DNA from: Anas platyrhynchos
Lineage: Eukaryota > Chordata > Aves > Anseriformes > Anatidae
NCBI RefSeq assembly: GCF_047663525.1
Contig: NC_092589.1
Location: 31,555,001-31,619,000 of the forward strand
DNA length: 64,000 bases
Direction of reading: 5' to 3'
The notes beneath the pieces were generated by a model. The model was given only the letters and a program-made list of their open reading frames with translations, did not search any database and had not been told where the DNA came from. Shown here one piece after another: positions 61,784 through 64,000 of this stretch (the first letter of the stretch is position 1; each line of letters starts with the position of its first letter). The translations under genes and the position numbers were made by a program.

Positions 61784-64000
61784 ATACATTTATGATTCTC
61801 TAATTTATTTATTTTTCGTTCCCCCTAATGAAGGAGCCTGCCCTATATTCATATACTGAATTTTGCACGCATAAGGGACTACCTGACTACCTCTTTCTGA
61901 CGTGGTTGTTATCCGTGTTGAAACCTTAGGAAAATGGTAAGTTTTGTATGTTTTTAATTTAGAAATTACAATGCAGAAAATTGTTTAATCCAGTAACGTA
62001 TATCCCAGGGACGTTCGAACAGTCAACTTGGGGCTATTTATAAGCTAACAACTGATCACATGGCATATATTTTTTAATCCGGCTATTATCACAAACAAAT
62101 ATTTGAACTTACAGTCTTACCTTGTATAGGCATGTCTTTGCAATTTAAGTTCCTTGTTGGGTGCTCTGAAGTTGTTTCCTTCTAATTACAGTTTTTTGAA
62201 ACAGAGAAGGAATCAGAAGGATTCCAGCCTGTGCTTAAACCGAAAGAGCTCATTGCTTGTATGGGTTAAGAAGATGAATAAAGGGATGCTTTTCTTCTCA
62301 ACAGTTCTAAATATCTTTTGCGTTTACTTTCATTTTGTTCCGTGTAAAGCTTATTGTTTAAATTAATTTTGAAGAGTTAGTCTTGTAGTATTATCCACTT
62401 AGTAACAGGAAATTTTAACAAGCATTTCTGAAGGGGAAAATTGTCATAGTATATACATCTTGATCTCCATTTTTCAAACTGTACGCCCATACTTCATTTT
62501 CTGTACAAATTCAATAGAATTTCTGTCTTGCACATAAACGAAAGGTATGTGAATAGAAATTTTCAAGATCTTAATTTTTCTTGTCTTGGTAGTGATACTT
62601 GTCATTAGATTCTCCTCTTTGGCTCAGAATACAGATTAAGTTTGCTAGCATTGTTTTAGAAACTCTTTCTGTTTTATTCACCATATCATATTTGCATTTC
62701 CAATTGCATCATTGGAAAATTTGATCTTAAAATCTACTGTCAATGTTGATTGTTCCTTACTTAAATTATGCATATATTGAAAAGCTCACCTGTTACCAAA
62801 CAGTGCCTCTGGTGCTAATTTTAAAGAAAGGCCTGCAATAGAAGTGATGTTCAGAAAATAAGGTGGAAGAATCCCTTAAATATGTTCTCTTCAGTAGTAT
62901 GAAAAGGAAGTAACTTGCCGTATGGTTGAATTGACAGAAACCGTTCTGTGCCTTGCTGAGATGCAGAATGTCACAGAGTCACTGTTTGCACTTGAGTTTT
63001 ATTCAGTGTGTTTCATTAATCTTGTTGTAATACTGTGGATGGTGACCAAGGAGAAGAGCAATAAGAGATTTCCTCAAAAGCTCTGTAAGTGTTTACACTC
63101 AGAAGGTGGCAAAATATGATCAAAAGTTTGGAAGTAGTCCCGTAGGAAGATTTTTTTTTTTTTTAAATCATTGAGTAGCCTCATTGTTTTGTCCTATTCC
63201 CCTGTTACACTGTCCCTCTGTTGCAAGCCCATATAAGCACACAATAGAAGTCCCAAGGGCTAAAGTAGCTTTTAATCCTGTGCCACAATCTGATTTGAGA
63301 TGCAGAGCAGTTACAATCCTGTGGTTGTATCAGAAATCTTCCTGCTAAATGAAAATCATTCCTTATAATGAGGTCGGTAAATTGCATTTAGACCCATTGT
63401 GCTCTATAAACCTTGATTTTATGTGTAATCTGTTGATGGTGAAAAACAGCTAGGCTCTTGGATTCAGGGGATTTGTTCTTGTTTTGTTTTTTGTTTTTTT
63501 TTTTTTGGTGTTTGGCTAAACTATTAGTAGTAAGGAAAGCAGGAGTCCAAGGTTCCTTGGAAGCCTGCCTGCTCCATATGACAGTGTAGCTTCCAGCCTA
63601 GTATTAGCAACACTTAAAACCTTATTAATTGGAAATTGCCTTTTAAAAATGCCCTAGATCAAATGTGTAGATCACTGGAGAGCGCCAGTTAGGTGAAGCT
63701 ATTAAGTGCTGTGTTCTTTGAGGTCATTTCTGAGCACTAGGTGTATGCTCATGTATGTGACCATAAGCTTATTTGAAAAAACTTTGTTAAGCCACTCTTC
63801 CTTTGCATTCTTTTCTGCTGTAATAACATTCTATTTAATACTAAACTGTTTTCATACCAGGTGCAGTTTGACTTTCCAGCCTGTCAAACAGCGCAGCAAA
63901 GTTCACAGCTAACAACAGAGCCATTCAGCACAAAAATAAACGTTTAAAATGAGCTGATGGCTTGAATTCTGGCCCTGCAGATGTTAATAGCAGTGTCCCC

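Larger units (their letters stand above)
60721..64000 (+). other. CNST: CNST intron 1 (inferred, partial)
   Basis: It begins GC-rich and becomes AT-rich after about 60950. It holds a CR1 fragment at 61190-61556 and a short TCTA repeat at about 61757-61783. I see no consortin exon or RNA gene in it. The short ORFs at 62154-62366, 62922-63119 and 63706-63912 match nothing I know. Confidence 0.55.

Noticed and set aside
1..64000. CRISPR arrays, bacterial operons, phage or plasmid features
   Set aside because: Intron-exon structure, CpG islands and avian repeats show vertebrate nuclear DNA. No regularly spaced repeat array is present.

Overview
This is vertebrate nuclear DNA, almost certainly from a bird. 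The genes are split into short exons with GT-AG introns. The interspersed repeats are CR1 LINE fragments, some ending in the avian ATTCTATG-type tail, plus a solo LTR of the ERVL-like family common in birds. The species cannot be fixed from sequence alone. The gene order SMYD3 - TFB2M - (divergent) CNST matches human 1q44, which supports the gene calls.

Layout. Positions 1-44,176 hold the first five coding exons of SMYD3 on the minus strand: exon 1 at 44 kb, exon 2 at 16.5 kb, exon 3 at 8 kb, exon 4 at 6.8 kb and exon 5 at 1.5 kb. They join in frame to 178 residues (N-terminal SET half, complete MYND zinc finger, start of the inter-SET region). The rest of the gene lies beyond the left edge. 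Positions 44.2-52.3 kb are intergenic and contain the solo LTR at 50.2-50.8 kb. Positions 52.3-60.4 kb hold all of TFB2M on the minus strand: eight exons joining in frame to 389 codons plus stop, with no lesion. Positions 60.0-60.9 kb are a CpG island acting as a bidirectional promoter. From about 60.6 kb rightward runs the 5' end of a plus-strand gene, inferred from its position and a strong splice donor to be CNST (first exon, probably non-coding). Its coding exons lie outside the window.

Roles. SMYD3 is a SET/MYND lysine methyltransferase. TFB2M is the mitochondrial transcription-initiation factor that works with POLRMT and TFAM. CNST encodes consortin, a trans-Golgi receptor for connexin traffic. 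They are neighbours rather than a pathway; only TFB2M and CNST share a promoter.

Most of the window is intron. Nine CR1 pieces are listed, including a 1.5-kb one with a decayed reverse transcriptase. The least explained signal is a set of exon-like open segments on the minus strand inside and just upstream of SMYD3 intron 1. Three of them (18.75, 17.98 and 16.88 kb) are phase-compatible with each other and end in a stop codon, but they match no family I recognise and one carries an internal stop.
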